DNA of 64,000 nt from Pantoea rwandensis (GCF_000759475.1 NZ_CP009454.1:2914001-2978000), one strand, 5' to 3'. Shown: positions 37,409 through 48,565, counted from the first letter of the stretch. Program-made: numbers and translations. Notes: a model not told the origin generated them from the letters alone.

Positions 37409-38782
37409 GTGCAGAAGTATTTAACAGAAGCGCGTCAATTGCTGGCCCTCGCGATCCCGGTCATCCTTGCTCAGGTGGCTCAGACGGCGATGGGTTTTGT
37501 GGATACCATTATGGCCGGTGCGGTGAGCGCCACGGATATGGCCGCCGTTGCTGTCGGCACCTCTATCTGGCTTCCCGCCATTCTGTTTGGTCATGGTCTT
37601 CTGCTGGCGTTGACGCCCACCGTTGCACAATTCAACGGTTCAGGACGGCGCGAACGCATCGCGGAACAAGTACGTCAGGGTTACTGGCTGGCGCTGGCAG
37701 TCGCCTTGCTGGTTATGCTGGTGCTGTGGAATGCAGGGTATCTGATTCATGCCATGCACGATATCGATCCGCAACTGGCCGCGAAAGCCGAAGGCTACCT
37801 GCATGCATTATTGTGGGGTGCACCCGGTTACCTGTTCTTCCAGGTGGCACGTAATCAGTGCGACGGATTATCAAAAACCAAGCCAGCCATGCTGCTGGGC
37901 TTTTTAGGCTTGCTGGTTAACATTCCGCTGAACTACGTGTTCATTTATGGTCATTTCGGTATGCCCGCTCTCGGGGGCGTAGGCTGTGGTGTCGCCACCG
38001 CCTCGGTTTACTGGGTGATGTTTATCGTGATGCGTTTCTGGGTTAAACGCATGGCGAGCATGCGCGATATTCGCATGAACAGCCGCTGGTCTCCGCCCTC
38101 ACGTGTCATTTTGTCACGGCTGTTTAACCTCGGGTTACCGGTTGCGCTGGCTCTGTTCTTTGAAGTCACTTTGTTTGCGGTGGTCGCGCTGCTGGTCTCT
38201 CCGCTGGGGATCGTTAAAGTTGCCGGTCATCAGATTGCGCTGAACTTCAGTTCGCTGATGTTCGTTCTGCCTCTGTCGCTCGGTGTCGCGACCACTATCC
38301 GCGTGGGATATCGGCTTGGGCAGGGCTCAACTGAACAGGCGCGCGTGGCGGCATGGACGGGACAAGGTGTCGGTATCAGCATGGCCGCTATCACAGCGAT
38401 CTTCACCGTCACCTTCCGTGAACATATCGCCGCACTTTACACCGCCAATCCAGAAGTGATTACGCTGGCCGCCCAGCTTATGCTGCTCGCTGCTATCTAT
38501 CAGTTCTCCGATTCCATTCAGGTCATAGGTAGCGGGATTCTGCGCGGCTACAAAGATACGCGCTCAATCTTCTTTATCACCCTGATTGCCTATTGGGTGC
38601 TGGGTTTGCCGGTGGGTTATATTCTGGCGCTCACCGACTGGGTGGTACCGCAACTCGGTCCAGCAGGATTCTGGTGCGGATTTATTGTCGGCCTGACGTC
38701 TGCTGCCGAGATGATGATTTGGCGTATTCTTCGGTTGCAACGTTTGCCGGCGCAGATAATTTTGGCGCGCGCGGCCCGCTAA
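37409..38782 (+). CDS. mdtK: MATE multidrug efflux pump MdtK (NorM)
   Basis: A 457-residue inner membrane MATE transporter with 12 helices that exports fluoroquinolones, cationic dyes and similar compounds in exchange for Na+ or H+. Characteristic segments are [47 protein letters not shown] and [20 protein letters not shown]. The start is GTG 37409 (family start MQKY; AGG upstream); the frame is open 15 codons further. A GGGGATATCCCC palindrome lies at 37367-37378 in the leader. Confidence 0.94.
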   Translation: MQKYLTEARQLLALAIPVILAQVAQTAMGFVDTIMAGAVSATDMAAVAVGTSIWLPAILFGHGLLLALTPTVAQFNGSGRRERIAEQVRQGYWLALAVALLVMLVLWNAGYLIHAMHDIDPQLAAKAEGYLHALLWGAPGYLFFQVARNQCDGLSKTKPAMLLGFLGLLVNIPLNYVFIYGHFGMPALGGVGCGVATASVYWVMFIVMRFWVKRMASMRDIRMNSRWSPPSRVILSRLFNLGLPVALALFFEVTLFAVVALLVSPLGIVKVAGHQIALNFSSLMFVLPLSLGVATTIRVGYRLGQGSTEQARVAAWTGQGVGISMAAITAIFTVTFREHIAALYTANPEVITLAAQLMLLAAIYQFSDSIQVIGSGILRGYKDTRSIFFITLIAYWVLGLPVGYILALTDWVVPQLGPAGFWCGFIVGLTSAAEMMIWRILRLQRLPAQIILARAAR

Positions 38783-38877
38783 GTGGCTGAACAGGCCGTT
38801 ATTTGCTCCCGCAATGCCTAAAAAAACAGCGGGTCGCACAGATGCTGGTCAGTCGTCATGGAAAATCATTTTTTCCC

Positions 38878-38906
38878 TTGCCAGCATCGCGGCCTGCCGT
38901 TAATAT
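38878..38906 (+). promoter_or_regulatory. Promoter of the tRNA-Val cluster
   Basis: TTGCCA (38878-38883) and TAATAT (38901-38906) with a 17-bp spacer, followed by a GC-rich discriminator (TCGTCCCCGC) typical of stringently controlled stable RNA promoters. The first tRNA begins 31 bp later. Confidence 0.65.
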
Positions 38907-38936
38907 TCGTCCCCGCTGTCGCCCTGACAGCATGTT

Positions 38937-39013
38937 GCGCTCTTAGCTCAGTTGGTTAGAGCACCACCTTGACATGGTGGGGGTCGATGGTTCGAGTCCA
39001 TTAGAGCGCACCA
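38937..39013 (+). tRNA. tRNA-Val (anticodon GAC), copy 1
   Basis: 77 nt with encoded CCA. Acceptor stem GCGCTCT/AGAGCGC, D arm GCTCAGTTGGTTAGAGC, anticodon arm CCACC-TTGACAT-GGTGG (GAC), TTCGAGT loop. Same isoacceptor and locus as E. coli valV/valW before pykF. Confidence 0.97.
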
Positions 39014-39016
39014 AGT

Positions 39017-39093
39017 GCGTCCGTAGCTCAGTTGGTTAGAGCACCACCTTGACATGGTGGGGGTCGGTGGTTCGAGTCCACTCGGACGCACCA
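39017..39093 (+). tRNA. tRNA-Val (anticodon GAC), copy 2
   Basis: 77 nt with encoded CCA. Acceptor stem GCGTCCG/CGGACGC and T-stem GGTGG/CCACT; otherwise identical to copy 1. Only 3 bp separate it from copy 1. It matches the E. coli valV-type sequence. Confidence 0.97.
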
Positions 39094-39105
39094 AATTTCT
39101 AAAAT

Positions 39106-39182
39106 GCGCTCTTAGCTCAGTTGGTTAGAGCACCACCTTGACATGGTGGGGGTCGATGGTTCGAGTCCATTAGAGCGCACCA
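39106..39182 (+). tRNA. tRNA-Val (anticodon GAC), copy 3
   Basis: 77 nt, identical to copy 1 over its full length including the GCGCTCT acceptor stem and CCA. 12 bp after copy 2. No clear terminator follows; the next ~100 bp are pyrimidine-rich. Confidence 0.97.
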
Positions 39183-39254
39183 CTCTTTGTTTTCTCTCTC
39201 TTTGCGCAACACCCCTTTCCTTGATCTGTATCGTTTTCTCTCTCAGCTTTTATA

Positions 39255-39283
39255 TTGGTTTTCGCATACTTAGCGTCTATACT
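39255..39283 (+). promoter_or_regulatory. pykF: pykF promoter
   Basis: TTGGTT (39255-39260) and TATACT (39278-39283) with a 17-bp spacer. Predicted start of transcription near 39290, giving a leader of about 240 nt before the pykF ATG. Confidence 0.65.
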
Positions 39284-39300
39284 ATGCCGCGTTGTCCACC

Positions 39301-39312
39301 TGAAAGGTTTCA
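39301..39312. promoter_or_regulatory. Cra (FruR) operator at pykF
   Basis: TGAAAGGTTTCA is a palindrome close to the Cra consensus TGAAWCSNTHHW. It lies about 10-20 bp downstream of the predicted transcription start, as expected for repression of the glycolytic gene pykF. Confidence 0.7.
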
Positions 39313-39526
39313 GCGCTAACGTGCCTATGCAAACAACTCAAATGATTTGCGCAACACTGCTCTGCCAGTTCCCTCGCGTACTGCACAACTTCTCTGCACG
39401 CTTAGCCTCTGTCACCTATTCTTACTCCTGTACGATCCAAACCAACACCATACACATTTTCACTTCGCTGCCTTGCGCTGCGAATCCCGACCTCTATCAT
39501 CCATCACAACTTACAGAAAACCTGAC
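39313..39526 (+). other. Long pykF leader
   Basis: The leader between the Cra site and the pykF start has no recognised structure. Open frames crossing it lack family signals. Confidence 0.5.
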
Positions 39527-40939
39527 ATGAAAAAGACCAAGATTGTTTGTACTATCGGTCCGAAAACCGAATCTGAAGAGATGCTGACTCAACTGCTGGA
39601 AGCGGGCATGAACGTCATGCGCCTGAACTTCTCTCACGGGGATTATGCCGAACATGGTCAGCGCATCACTAACATGCGTGCCGTCATGGAAAAAACCGGT
39701 CGTCAGGCCGCGATTCTGCTGGACACCAAAGGTCCTGAAATTCGTACCATGAAGCTGGAAGGCGGCAACGATGTTGCATTGAAAGCCGGCCAGACTTTCA
39801 CTTTCACCACCGATCAGTCAGTGATTGGTAACAGCGAACGTGTTGCTGTGACCTATGCAGGCTTCACCGAAGACCTGAAAATCGGCAACACCGTGTTGGT
39901 CGATGATGGCCTGATTGGTATGCAGGTGACTGAAGTGACAGAAAACACTGTCGTCTGTCATGTGCTGAACAACGGTGACCTCGGTGAAAACAAAGGCGTT
40001 AACCTGCCAGGTGTTTCTATCCAGCTGCCAGCATTGGCTGAAAAAGACAAACGTGACCTGATCTTCGGCTGCGAGCAAGGCGTTGACTTCGTGGCGGCTT
40101 CCTTTATCCGCAAACGTTCGGATGTCCTGGAAATTCGCGAGCACCTGAAAGCCCACGGCGGCGAGCATATCCAGATCATCTCTAAAATCGAAAACCAGGA
40201 AGGCCTGAACAACTTCGACGAGATTCTGGAAGCCTCTGACGGCATCATGGTTGCACGTGGTGACCTGGGTGTTGAGATCCCGGTTGAAGAAGTGATCTTC
40301 GCCCAGAAGATGATGATCAAGAAATGTAATAAAGCACGCAAAGTGGTCATCACCGCGACGCAGATGCTGGATTCTATGATCAAGAACCCACGCCCTACCC
40401 GCGCGGAAGCAGGCGACGTGGCGAACGCCATCCTTGATGGTACTGATGCGGTAATGCTGTCGGGTGAAAGTGCTAAGGGTCGTTACCCGCTGGAATCCGT
40501 GACTATCATGGCGACCATCTGTGAGCGTACCGACCGCGTAATGAAATCACGCATCGGTGAGCTGCAGGATTCACGCAAAATGCGCATCACTGAAGCGGTT
40601 TGTCGCGGTGCAGTGGAAACAGCAGAAAAGCTGGAAGCCCCTGTTATTGTGGTGGCGACCGAAGGCGGTAAGTCTGCCAAAGCGATTCGTAAATACTTCC
40701 CGGATGCCACCATTCTGGCGCTGACCACCAATGCGACCACCGCACGTCAGCTCATTCTGAGCAAAGGCGTGGAGACGCGTCTGGTGACTGAAATTGCCTC
40801 AACGGATGATTTCTACCGTATTGGCAAGGAAATGGCGCTGGAAAGTGGCTATGCACAGAAAGGCGACGTTGTGGTGATGGTATCAGGTGCGCTGGTTCCA
40901 AGTGGCACGACCAACACCGCTTCAGTCCACGTACTCTGA
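39527..40939 (+). CDS. pykF: Pyruvate kinase I
   Basis: A 470-residue fructose-1,6-bisphosphate-activated pyruvate kinase, same length as E. coli PykF. Motifs: [27 protein letters not shown], the active-site [78 protein letters not shown]. It converts PEP to pyruvate with ATP formation. The frame is open 60 codons upstream, but ATG 39527 is the family start. Confidence 0.98.
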   Translation: MKKTKIVCTIGPKTESEEMLTQLLEAGMNVMRLNFSHGDYAEHGQRITNMRAVMEKTGRQAAILLDTKGPEIRTMKLEGGNDVALKAGQTFTFTTDQSVIGNSERVAVTYAGFTEDLKIGNTVLVDDGLIGMQVTEVTENTVVCHVLNNGDLGENKGVNLPGVSIQLPALAEKDKRDLIFGCEQGVDFVAASFIRKRSDVLEIREHLKAHGGEHIQIISKIENQEGLNNFDEILEASDGIMVARGDLGVEIPVEEVIFAQKMMIKKCNKARKVVITATQMLDSMIKNPRPTRAEAGDVANAILDGTDAVMLSGESAKGRYPLESVTIMATICERTDRVMKSRIGELQDSRKMRITEAVCRGAVETAEKLEAPVIVVATEGGKSAKAIRKYFPDATILALTTNATTARQLILSKGVETRLVTEIASTDDFYRIGKEMALESGYAQKGDVVVMVSGALVPSGTTNTASVHVL

Positions 40940-40959
40940 TTTTGCCTGAAGTTTTATTT

Positions 40960-40988
40960 AAAAGCGCCTTTTTGGGGCGCTTTTTTTA
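40960..40988 (+). terminator. pykF terminator
   Basis: Stem AAAGCGCC / GGCGCTTT with a short T/G loop and a run of seven T, 20 bp after the pykF stop. Confidence 0.9.
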
Positions 40989-41168
40989 TTCTTGCGCTAA
41001 TACAAAATCCAGATTTTTCCAATCGATAATAACTATTCAATATCCCGCACAATTAAGGTTAGTCCGATTAAATCTCTCTGTTTTAGCTAAATATTTTCAT
41101 CATCTTCTGCGAAACGCTGCTTCTTTGAGCGAACGATCAAATTTAAGCATGTTCTCATCAAAAATTTA

Positions 41169-41197
41169 TTCTCAACTCAAAAAGCTTTGTGTAATAC
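41169..41197 (+). promoter_or_regulatory. lpp: lpp promoter
   Basis: TTCTCA (41169-41174) and TAATAC (41192-41197), 17-bp spacer, in a strongly AT-rich context very similar to the E. coli lpp promoter and leader (GTGTAATACTTGTAACGCT). The rest of the pykF-lpp gap (40989-41168) shows no gene. Confidence 0.75.
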
Positions 41198-41231
41198 TTG
41201 TAACGCTACATGGAGATTAACTCAATTCTAG

Positions 41232-41480
<249 letters not shown>

Positions 41481-41493
41481 GAGTTCTGGTTTG

Positions 41494-41525
41494 AAAAATG
41501 GTGCCCATGTGGCACCATTTTTTTT
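41494..41525 (+). terminator. lpp terminator
   Basis: Stem AAAATGGTGCC / GGCACCATTTT with a 5-base loop and a run of eight T. It lies close to the end of the convergent ldtE gene and could serve both. Confidence 0.93.
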
Positions 41526-41545
41526 GTCCTGATTTTGGTTCTGAA

Positions 41546-42583
41546 TCAGGGTTTCGCGCCGCTCTCACCCATCGCCTGACTGATGGTCGCTTGTCCTGCC
41601 CCAGCGCCACTCTGCTGCGTTTGCAGCACATCTGGTAACGCCGTGTCCTGCGTAACGGGTTCGCCGCTGCTCACCAGTACGGGCATCCCTGAACGACGCG
41701 CCATCGCCTCTTTGATCAGTGCCGTGTCACTCTTCTGGCTATTGATAAACGCCTTAGATTTTGCGGTCAACGCAATCGGCATCGTTTGCGGATCGTCCTT
41801 CTCATTGCGCGACAACGGCTGATGCACCTCTACGTAACGCTTGCCATCCGGTTCCACCGCATACTTGATCGGCTCGTTAACGATCTGCACCCTCGTTCCC
41901 TTCGGCACGCTGTTGAACAGCGCTTCGATATCATCCGGACGCAAACGAATACAGCCCGAGCTCACGCGCATCCCAATACCGAAATCGGCGTTGGTGCCGT
42001 GGATCAAGTACTGGCCGGTCCCGCGCGCCAGACGCATCGCAAACAGACCCATCGGGTTGTCTGGCCCGGCCGGAACGACACCCGGTAAGGTGATGCCCTC
42101 TTTCGCGTAGCGTTTGCGGATATTGACGGTAGGCGTCCAGGTAGGATTGGGGATTTTCTGGCTGATGCTGGTGACCATGCTGGGTGTCGCAGCGCCCAAC
42201 TGGCCGATTCCGATCGGATACACCACCACGCGATTCTCCCCTTTCGGATAGTAGTAGAGACGCAGCTCCGCAAGGTTGATGACGATGCCTTCACGAGGAG
42301 CATCAGGCAGCAGCATTTGTAATGGAACCGTCAGTTGCGTCCCCGCTTTGGGCAGCCAGGGATCGACACCAGGATTGGCCTCCAGCATGCCGAGCATCCC
42401 AATCTTATAATGCGCTGCGATGCTCTCTAAGGGCCGTTTGTCGTCGGGGACAGTGGTCAGGGTATTCTCGCCAATTAAACGGCTGTTATCGGCTGGCAGG
42501 GGATATTCCGTTGCAAATGCAGGTGCAGAAAGTCCGAAGCAGGACAACAGCAATGCACCGGCTAAACGTAACGCTGGTTTCAT
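41546..42583 (-). CDS. ldtE: L,D-transpeptidase LdtE
   Basis: A 345-residue periplasmic YkuD-family enzyme that makes 3-3 (mDAP-mDAP) crosslinks. A signal peptide ends near SAPAFA; a LysM-like segment (ESIAAHYKIGMLGMLEANPGVDPWLPKAGTQLTVP) precedes the catalytic domain with YLIHGTNADFGIGMRVSSGCIRLRPDD (catalytic Cys). The C-terminal ~40 residues are Gln/Ser/Ala-rich. ATG 42583 begins the signal peptide; the frame is open 13 codons further. E. coli YnhG has the same context between lpp and sufE. Confidence 0.94.
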   Translation of the reverse strand: MKPALRLAGALLLSCFGLSAPAFATEYPLPADNSRLIGENTLTTVPDDKRPLESIAAHYKIGMLGMLEANPGVDPWLPKAGTQLTVPLQMLLPDAPREGIVINLAELRLYYYPKGENRVVVYPIGIGQLGAATPSMVTSISQKIPNPTWTPTVNIRKRYAKEGITLPGVVPAGPDNPMGLFAMRLARGTGQYLIHGTNADFGIGMRVSSGCIRLRPDDIEALFNSVPKGTRVQIVNEPIKYAVEPDGKRYVEVHQPLSRNEKDDPQTMPIALTAKSKAFINSQKSDTALIKEAMARRSGMPVLVSSGEPVTQDTALPDVLQTQQSGAGAGQATISQAMGESGAKP

Positions 42584-42609
42584 GCAATTTTCTCTTTGTC
42601 GGATGGAAC

Positions 42610-42632
42610 AGACCCCGGTCATGCCGGGGTCT
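42610..42632 (-). terminator. Hairpin after sufE (suf operon end)
   Basis: Stem AGACCCCGG / CCGGGGTCT with a 5-base loop, 12 bp past the sufE stop on the minus strand. The T tract is poor (GTTCC), so termination may be partial. Confidence 0.6.
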
Positions 42633-42644
42633 GGAGAGTGTAAC

Positions 42645-43061
42645 TTAGCTGAGGCTTTGAGCGTTATGACGGATCGCGCGAATCATCGCTTCCAATCCTT
42701 GAGAACGTGTAGGAGTGAGGTGTTGAGTCAACTCTAATTCTGCGAACCAATGACCGACATCCAGCGCGAGAATCTCCTGCGCTTGCAAGCCCTGATAGAG
42801 GCTAAATACCACCGCAATCAAGCCCTTAACGATGGCGGCATCACTGTCCCCTTCAAAGGCGATGGTGCCATCAGCTTGTGGGGTCATGCGGATCCACACC
42901 TGGCTCTGGCAACCGGAAATCACATACTCTGGCTGCTGTAAGCTTTCAGAGGATTCTGGTAATTTCGCACCGAGTTCAATGATGTAGAGATACTTCTCTT
43001 CCCAATTAGCGCAACGGTTAAAGTTGCGCACCAGCTTCTCTTTCTCTGGCAAATTCGCCAT
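42645..43061 (-). CDS. sufE: Cysteine desulfuration protein SufE
   Basis: A 138-residue sulfur acceptor. The persulfide-carrying cysteine is in [13 protein letters not shown] (about residue 51). It takes sulfur from SufS and hands it to SufB in the SufBCD complex. ATG 43061 after AGGAG matches the family start ([14 protein letters not shown]); length equals E. coli SufE. Last gene of the suf operon. Confidence 0.96.
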   Translation of the reverse strand: MANLPEKEKLVRNFNRCANWEEKYLYIIELGAKLPESSESLQQPEYVISGCQSQVWIRMTPQADGTIAFEGDSDAAIVKGLIAVVFSLYQGLQAQEILALDVGHWFAELELTQHLTPTRSQGLEAMIRAIRHNAQSLS

Positions 43062-43081
43062 GGATAACTCCTGAAATCTGC

Positions 43082-44305
43082 TCAACCGCCCAGCAGACGA
43101 TGAATACGCGTCAAACCTGCTGCCAGGCGATCGGCTTCTTCTTCACTGTTATACAGTGCAAACGAGGCACGACACATCGCGGGCACCGCATAATGGCGCA
43201 TCAGAGGCATAGCGCAATGATGTCCGGTGCGAATCGCAATGCCGTATTGATCGAGGAAACTCCCGACGTCGAATGCATGATGCTTACCAAGGTTGAATGC
43301 CACCACGCCACTGCGCTGTGCAGGACCGTAGATAATCAGGTCTGGCACCGACGCGAGCTTGTCTAATGCATAACGCATCAGTGACGTCTCACGTTCGTTG
43401 ATGACATCCAATCCCAGCTCACTGATCCAGTTCAGCGCCGCGCCTAAGCCGATAATGCCACCGGTATTCGGTGTGCCGGCTTCAAAACGCCATGGCGTGC
43501 TGTTCCAGGTGGTGCCGGTTGGCAGCATCACCTGATCGATCATCGAACCACCGCCTTCCCACGGTGGCATGATCTCCTGCAGTGCTTTACGCGCATACAG
43601 TACGCCGATGCCGGTCGGCCCATAAATTTTATGGCCCGAGAAGACGTAGAAATCGCAATCGATATCCTGCACATCCACCTTGTGATGCATCACCGCCTGA
43701 GCACCGTCTACCAGCGTGATCACGCCAGCGGCTTTCGCCTGTGCGACGATGGCTTTTACCGGGTTTACGGTACCGAGCACGTTGGAAACATGCGTCACCG
43801 CCAGCAGGCGTGTGCGGCTGTCGATCAACCCACTCAGTTGCTCTAGGGCTAATTCACCTTGCTCGTTAAGCGGCAGAACGCGAATCTCTGCACCGGTACG
43901 CTGCGCCACCATCTGCCACGGCACGATATTAGCGTGGTGCTCCATCTCCGTGATGATGATGTTATCGCCCGATTGCAGCTGACTGCCGCCCCAACTGTTG
44001 GCCACCAGATTGATGCCTTCAGTGGTGCCTTTAACGAAGATAATCTCTTCTGGCGATGCCGCATTGAGAAAACGCGAGGCTTGCGTACGCACGTTTTCCA
44101 TATCGGTGGTGGCTTGCGCACTGAGCGAGTGGATGCCACGGTGCACGGCGGCATAGCCGTGCTGGTAAAAATAACTTTCCGCATTGATAACCGCGAGCGG
44201 GCGCTGAGCGCTGGCCGCGCTATCAAGGTAGGCCAGCGGATGTCCGTTGACCTCACGTTTCAGAATCGGAAATTCCGCTCTGATTCGTTCGAGATCGAAA
44301 GTCAT
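43082..44305 (-). CDS. sufS: Cysteine desulfurase SufS
   Basis: A 407-residue PLP enzyme of group II cysteine desulfurases. The PLP lysine is in [22 protein letters not shown] and the catalytic cysteine in [15 protein letters not shown]. It also acts as selenocysteine lyase. The ATG overlaps the sufD stop (ATGA). Length matches E. coli SufS. Confidence 0.97.
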   Translation of the reverse strand: MTFDLERIRAEFPILKREVNGHPLAYLDSAASAQRPLAVINAESYFYQHGYAAVHRGIHSLSAQATTDMENVRTQASRFLNAASPEEIIFVKGTTEGINLVANSWGGSQLQSGDNIIITEMEHHANIVPWQMVAQRTGAEIRVLPLNEQGELALEQLSGLIDSRTRLLAVTHVSNVLGTVNPVKAIVAQAKAAGVITLVDGAQAVMHHKVDVQDIDCDFYVFSGHKIYGPTGIGVLYARKALQEIMPPWEGGGSMIDQVMLPTGTTWNSTPWRFEAGTPNTGGIIGLGAALNWISELGLDVINERETSLMRYALDKLASVPDLIIYGPAQRSGVVAFNLGKHHAFDVGSFLDQYGIAIRTGHHCAMPLMRHYAVPAMCRASFALYNSEEEADRLAAGLTRIHRLLGG

Positions 44306-45579
44306 AACTCAACTCCAGGGAAACGCGCACTAATGCGTTCCAGCACCAGCTGGCGCAGCGGTTCTTCTTCCAGCAGTTCGGTCAATTCAGCTGCGAACGC
44401 ATGGATAATCATCTGCTGTGCGGCATCTTCAGGGATACCACGCGAGCGCAGATAGAACATTTGCTCATCGTCGATACGGCCAATCGTTGCGCCATGGCTG
44501 CACTTCACATCATCCGCATAGATTTCCAGCTGCGGCTTGGTGTCCACTTCCGCCAGGCGACCGAGCAACAGGTTGTTGTTGGTCATCTGTCCGTCAGTTT
44601 TCAGTGCATGCTTCGCCACTTTGATGTGACCGTTGAAAATCGAACGGCCCTTATCGCGCGAGATGGTTTTGTGCAGCTGACGACTCAGGCAGTAGCCTTT
44701 GTTGTGTTCCAGATAGCTGCGGGTATCCGCCACTTCTGCGTTGATCGGCAGCACCAGACTGTTCAGTGACAGCTGGGTGTTTTCACCGTTGAGCTGCACG
44801 CTGGTGTTGTGACGAGACAAGCCGGCACCCAGCAGGAAGCTGGTGCTGCTGACCTGCGCATCACGACCAATCACGATGTCATTGTGTGCAAAGTGATAGC
44901 TACTGCTCTCTTCAAACGCCAGCTTGATGTGTTTCAGTTGGGCATTGTCGGCGACAGCAAAGGTAAAGCGAGCACCAGTGAAGTGTGCCGCACCGTTCAG
45001 CGTCACGTAATGCTCAATCACTTCAGCTTCGGCGCTCTGCTCCAGCTCAAGATGATGGCGGTGGTGAACGGTGTTCAACGCATCGGCTTTGCCGCTGGTG
45101 ATGTGCAGTAAATACAGCGGACGTGCCGCCGACTTGCCGCGCGCCAGACGAATGGAAGTCACTTCTTCCGCCAGGCTTTCTGTCAGATGCAGGAACACTT
45201 CTGGCTGCACCGCAGCAGGCAACGGGCGGCGTTCAGCCGCACGGCTGTGCTGCACGTCAAACAGATCGGTGTCGCGCGCACTCAGCTCAGGCTGGAAGCG
45301 GCCATCAACAAACACCAGACGCACCGCATCCACCGGCAGCGCTAATTCAGCAACCTGTTCCGCCGTAACGGTCTGCGCTTCTGGCAGCACGAACTGGTTG
45401 GCGAACAGGCCATCCAGCGCGGTGTATTTCCAGTTTTCATGCTTACGGGTCGGCAAGCCGACACGCATTAATTGCTGCCAGTGCTGCTGAGCCTGCAGAG
45501 AACGCACCTCACCGCGCGATTCAAACAGGTGATGCCACTGTTGCAGGGCGTTATCACTCTTCGTCGGTAAGCCAGCCAT
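44302..45579 (-). CDS. sufD: Fe-S assembly scaffold component SufD
   Basis: A 425-residue SufBD-family protein with a right-handed beta-helix core; the conserved C-terminal part includes [35 protein letters not shown] with the conserved His. It forms SufBC2D. Its start overlaps the end of sufC by 26 bp, as in compact suf operons. Confidence 0.96.
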   Translation of the reverse strand: MAGLPTKSDNALQQWHHLFESRGEVRSLQAQQHWQQLMRVGLPTRKHENWKYTALDGLFANQFVLPEAQTVTAEQVAELALPVDAVRLVFVDGRFQPELSARDTDLFDVQHSRAAERRPLPAAVQPEVFLHLTESLAEEVTSIRLARGKSAARPLYLLHITSGKADALNTVHHRHHLELEQSAEAEVIEHYVTLNGAAHFTGARFTFAVADNAQLKHIKLAFEESSSYHFAHNDIVIGRDAQVSSTSFLLGAGLSRHNTSVQLNGENTQLSLNSLVLPINAEVADTRSYLEHNKGYCLSRQLHKTISRDKGRSIFNGHIKVAKHALKTDGQMTNNNLLLGRLAEVDTKPQLEIYADDVKCSHGATIGRIDDEQMFYLRSRGIPEDAAQQMIIHAFAAELTELLEEEPLRQLVLERISARFPGVEL

Positions 45580-46300
45580 AGCCTTGCTCCTCCAGCTGTT
45601 TAACCAGCGAGAAATCGCCAGACTTAACGATTTTGCCCTGATACAGCACGTGCACGTGATCTGGCTTGATGTAATCCAGGATGCGCTGGTAGTGGGTCAC
45701 GATAATGAATGAACGCTTGCCGTCACGCAGGCTGTTAACGCCTTCAGCGACGATTTTCAGCGCATCGATATCCAGACCGGAGTCGGTTTCATCCAGGATG
45801 CACAGTTCTGGCTCAAGAGCGGCCATCTGCAGAATGTCGTTACGCTTCTTCTCACCACCGGAGAAGCCAACGTTTACTGAACGGGTCAGCAAATCTTCAG
45901 GCATCTTCAGCAGTTTAATTTTGTCTTCGATGAAGTCCTGGAAATCAAAACGATCCAGCTCTTCCTGCTCACGGTATTTGCGCACCGCATTCACAGAAGT
46001 CTGCAGGAAGAATTGGTTGCTGACGCCCGGAATCTCGACCGGATACTGGAACGCCATGAAGATGCCTTCGCCCGCGCGCTCTTCTGGCTCGAGTTCCAGC
46101 AGATCTTTGCCATGGAAGCTGACCGAACCACCGGTCACTTCGTAATCTTCACGACCTGCCAGCGTTGCAGACAGGGTACTTTTACCCGAGCCGTTAGGGC
46201 CCATGATGGCGTGGACTTCGCCCGGCTTCACTTCAAGGTTCAGACCGCGCAAAATCTCTTTGTCTTCAACGCTAACCTGTAAATCTTTAATGCTTAACAT
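45554..46300 (-). CDS. sufC: Fe-S assembly ATPase SufC
   Basis: A 248-residue ABC-type ATPase: Walker A GPNGSGKSTL, signature FSGGEKKRNDILQ, Walker B LCILDETDSGLD, H-loop THYQRIL. Powers the conformational change of SufBC2D. Length equals E. coli SufC. Confidence 0.97.
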   Translation of the reverse strand: MLSIKDLQVSVEDKEILRGLNLEVKPGEVHAIMGPNGSGKSTLSATLAGREDYEVTGGSVSFHGKDLLELEPEERAGEGIFMAFQYPVEIPGVSNQFFLQTSVNAVRKYREQEELDRFDFQDFIEDKIKLLKMPEDLLTRSVNVGFSGGEKKRNDILQMAALEPELCILDETDSGLDIDALKIVAEGVNSLRDGKRSFIIVTHYQRILDYIKPDHVHVLYQGKIVKSGDFSLVKQLEEQGYGWLTDEE

Positions 46301-46339
46301 ACTCTTTCCTTCACATTGCTTCCGGCAACGCGTGTGGCA

Positions 46340-47833
46340 TCAGCCCACACTGTGCTCAAGGCTGATAGCCAACAGTTTTTGCGCTTCCACGGCGAATTCC
46401 AGTGGCAGCTCGGAGAAAACATCTTTGCAGAAGCCGTTGACGATCATTGAGATCGCATCTTCTTCGCTAATGCCGCGCTGCAGGCAATAGAACATCTGGT
46501 CTTCGCCAATACGCGAGGTGGTGGCTTCATGTTCCAGCTGTGCTGTGTTGTTTCGCGTTTCCACATAAGGGAAGGTGTGCGCACCGCACTCGGCACCAAT
46601 CAGCATCGAGTCACACTGGGTGAAGTTACGCGCGTTGGTCGCGGTTGGCATGATTTTTACCAGACCACGATAAGTGTTCTCACTCTTACCGGCAGAGATC
46701 CCTTTCGAGATGATGGTCGACTTGGTGTTTTTACCAATGTGGATCATCTTGGTACCGGTATCCGCCTGCTGACGGCCGCTGGTCAGTGCGACAGAGTAGA
46801 ATTCACCCACAGAGTAATCACCACGCAGGATACAGCTTGGGTATTTCCAGGTGATGGCTGACCCCGTCTCTGACTGTGTCCAGGACATCTTGCTGTGGTC
46901 GCCTTCACACAGCGCACGCTTGGTCACGAAGTTGAGGATACCGCCCTCGCCTTCACCGCCCGGGAACCAATTCTGTACGGTGGAATATTTCACTTCGGCG
47001 TTTTTGTGGATGATCACTTCAACCACTGCGGCGTGCAGCTGGTAGGTGTCACGCACAGGCGCGGAGCAGCCTTCGATGTAGCTGACATAGCTGTCTTCAT
47101 CGGCGATCAGAATGGTACGTTCGAACTGACCCGTTTTCGCCGCGTTGATACGGAAATAAGTCGACAGCTCCATCGGGCAACGCACGCCTTTGGGGATGTA
47201 AACAAAAGTACCGTCTGAAGCCACAGCAGAGTTCAATGCTGCGAAGAAGTTATCGTTGTGGGGAACCACAGTACCGAGATACTTCTGCACCAGCTCTGGA
47301 TGATCGTGAATCGCTTCACCGAATGAGCAGAAGATAATGCCTTGCTCAGCCAGTTTGTCACGATAGGTGGTGGATACGGAAACAGAGTCAAAAATCGCAT
47401 CAACGGCGACTTCACGTCCTTCACGTACCGGAACACCCAACTGATTGAAAGCGTCTTCCACTTCTTTCGTCAGGTAATCGCTTGACGCTACGCTGCCAGA
47501 TGTTTGCTTCGCACCCGGTTCAGACGCGCAGCTATCATCGCAATTGCCGCAAGACGGCGCGGAATAGTAGCTGTAGTCCTGATAATCGAGTGAGGCGTAG
47601 TTGGCTTTCAACCAATGTGGTTCTTCCATCTCTAACCAGGCACGGAAGGCCTTGAGGCGGAATTCCAGCATCCACTCAGGTTCGTTACGTTTGGCCGAAA
47701 TGGCACGCACCACATCTTCATTGATGCCGTGTGCCAATTCGTCGGTTTGCAACTGGGTAAAGAAGCCTTCTTTATAATTCAGGCTACCTTCCCACGTTTG
47801 TACATCGTCAGATGCTTCGCTGTGTCGTGACAT
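46340..47833 (-). CDS. sufB: Fe-S assembly scaffold SufB
   Basis: A 497-residue scaffold on which Fe-S clusters are built. Conserved segments: [10 protein letters not shown] near residue 95, [69 protein letters not shown] and the C-terminal [33 protein letters not shown]. coli SufB is two residues shorter. It begins 5 bp after the sufA stop. Confidence 0.97.
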   Translation of the reverse strand: MSRHSEASDDVQTWEGSLNYKEGFFTQLQTDELAHGINEDVVRAISAKRNEPEWMLEFRLKAFRAWLEMEEPHWLKANYASLDYQDYSYYSAPSCGNCDDSCASEPGAKQTSGSVASSDYLTKEVEDAFNQLGVPVREGREVAVDAIFDSVSVSTTYRDKLAEQGIIFCSFGEAIHDHPELVQKYLGTVVPHNDNFFAALNSAVASDGTFVYIPKGVRCPMELSTYFRINAAKTGQFERTILIADEDSYVSYIEGCSAPVRDTYQLHAAVVEVIIHKNAEVKYSTVQNWFPGGEGEGGILNFVTKRALCEGDHSKMSWTQSETGSAITWKYPSCILRGDYSVGEFYSVALTSGRQQADTGTKMIHIGKNTKSTIISKGISAGKSENTYRGLVKIMPTATNARNFTQCDSMLIGAECGAHTFPYVETRNNTAQLEHEATTSRIGEDQMFYCLQRGISEEDAISMIVNGFCKDVFSELPLEFAVEAQKLLAISLEHSVG

Positions 47834-47838
47834 TTTAC

Positions 47839-48213
47839 TTACTCGACGCCAAAACTCTCACCGCACCCGCAGGCGTGCTGAGCTTTAGGGTTGTTGAATT
47901 TAAAAATCTGGTTCAGGCCTTCACGGACATAATCCAGTTCGGTACCGTCAACAAACGGCATAGCCTGAAGAGGCACAAATAATTTTGCGCCGAATTGCTC
48001 AAACGTCAGGTCGTCATCGGCTGGCTCTTTTGTCAGATCCATAACGTACCCAAAACCGGCACAGCCGGACTGCTTCACACCCAATCTAAGGCCCTTAACT
48101 TCAGGATCCGCCTCAACCAGGTTAAGAATCTGTTTCGCTGCCGATTCGGTCAGCGTAAGCCCTTTCCAGACGAAATCGTCGGGTGAAAAGGAAGCTGCAT
48201 TTACTGATGACAT
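47839..48213 (-). CDS. sufA: A-type Fe-S carrier SufA
   Basis: A 124-residue A-type carrier with the three cluster cysteines: [11 protein letters not shown] and the C-terminal [11 protein letters not shown]. It receives clusters from SufBC2D and passes them to apo-proteins. GAGG stands before the ATG. First gene of sufABCDSE. Confidence 0.96.
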   Translation of the reverse strand: MSSVNAASFSPDDFVWKGLTLTESAAKQILNLVEADPEVKGLRLGVKQSGCAGFGYVMDLTKEPADDDLTFEQFGAKLFVPLQAMPFVDGTELDYVREGLNQIFKFNNPKAQHACGCGESFGVE

Positions 48214-48279
48214 AGTGCTACCTCGTAAGTCTGGGCCTTTTCAGGCTATCCCCCTATGGTAGTGATATCAGATACCACT

Positions 48280-48305
48280 TCAACCTCTTGTTTTGCAGGG
48301 ATAAT
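48280..48305. promoter_or_regulatory. Candidate type 2 IscR site upstream of suf
   Basis: A 26-bp stretch beginning TCAACCTCTTG and continuing TTTTGCAGGGATAAT matches about 18 of 26 positions of the IscR type 2 motif (AWARCCCYTSNGTTTGMMGKKKTKWA). It is 67-92 bp upstream of the sufA start, a sensible place for activation by apo-IscR. By-eye match only. Confidence 0.35.
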
Positions 48306-48565
48306 CATCTCGTGCTGTTTTTTACTGTTGCTTTATTAAGCATAGTCTCTTCAATCGAGCTTGTGAGCGGCATTCCCGTGCGCGCCACGCCAGCGTAACC
48401 CGTTAAAATGACGTAAAATTTAGAAATTCAACTTTACGACATCGTCATGATTGATAGGTTACGCCTTTCTTCAATGTAAAGAGATTGTTATTGCCGATTT
48501 TAGTAACAGGCAAAGGAAATCAATAAAATTTCATTGCGGGAATTGCATTCCTGACGCGGTTGAAT
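48306..48565. other. sufA upstream region
   Basis: Non-coding, AT-rich spacer between the suf operon and the gene at 48604. In E. coli this region binds OxyR, IHF, IscR and Fur; apart from the candidates listed I could not place such sites. The ydiH and menI genes that follow sufA in E. coli are absent here. Confidence 0.45.

Noticed and set aside
39255..39530. 91-codon frame between the tRNA genes and pykF
   Set aside because: It runs through the pykF promoter, Cra site and leader; no family and no ribosome site.
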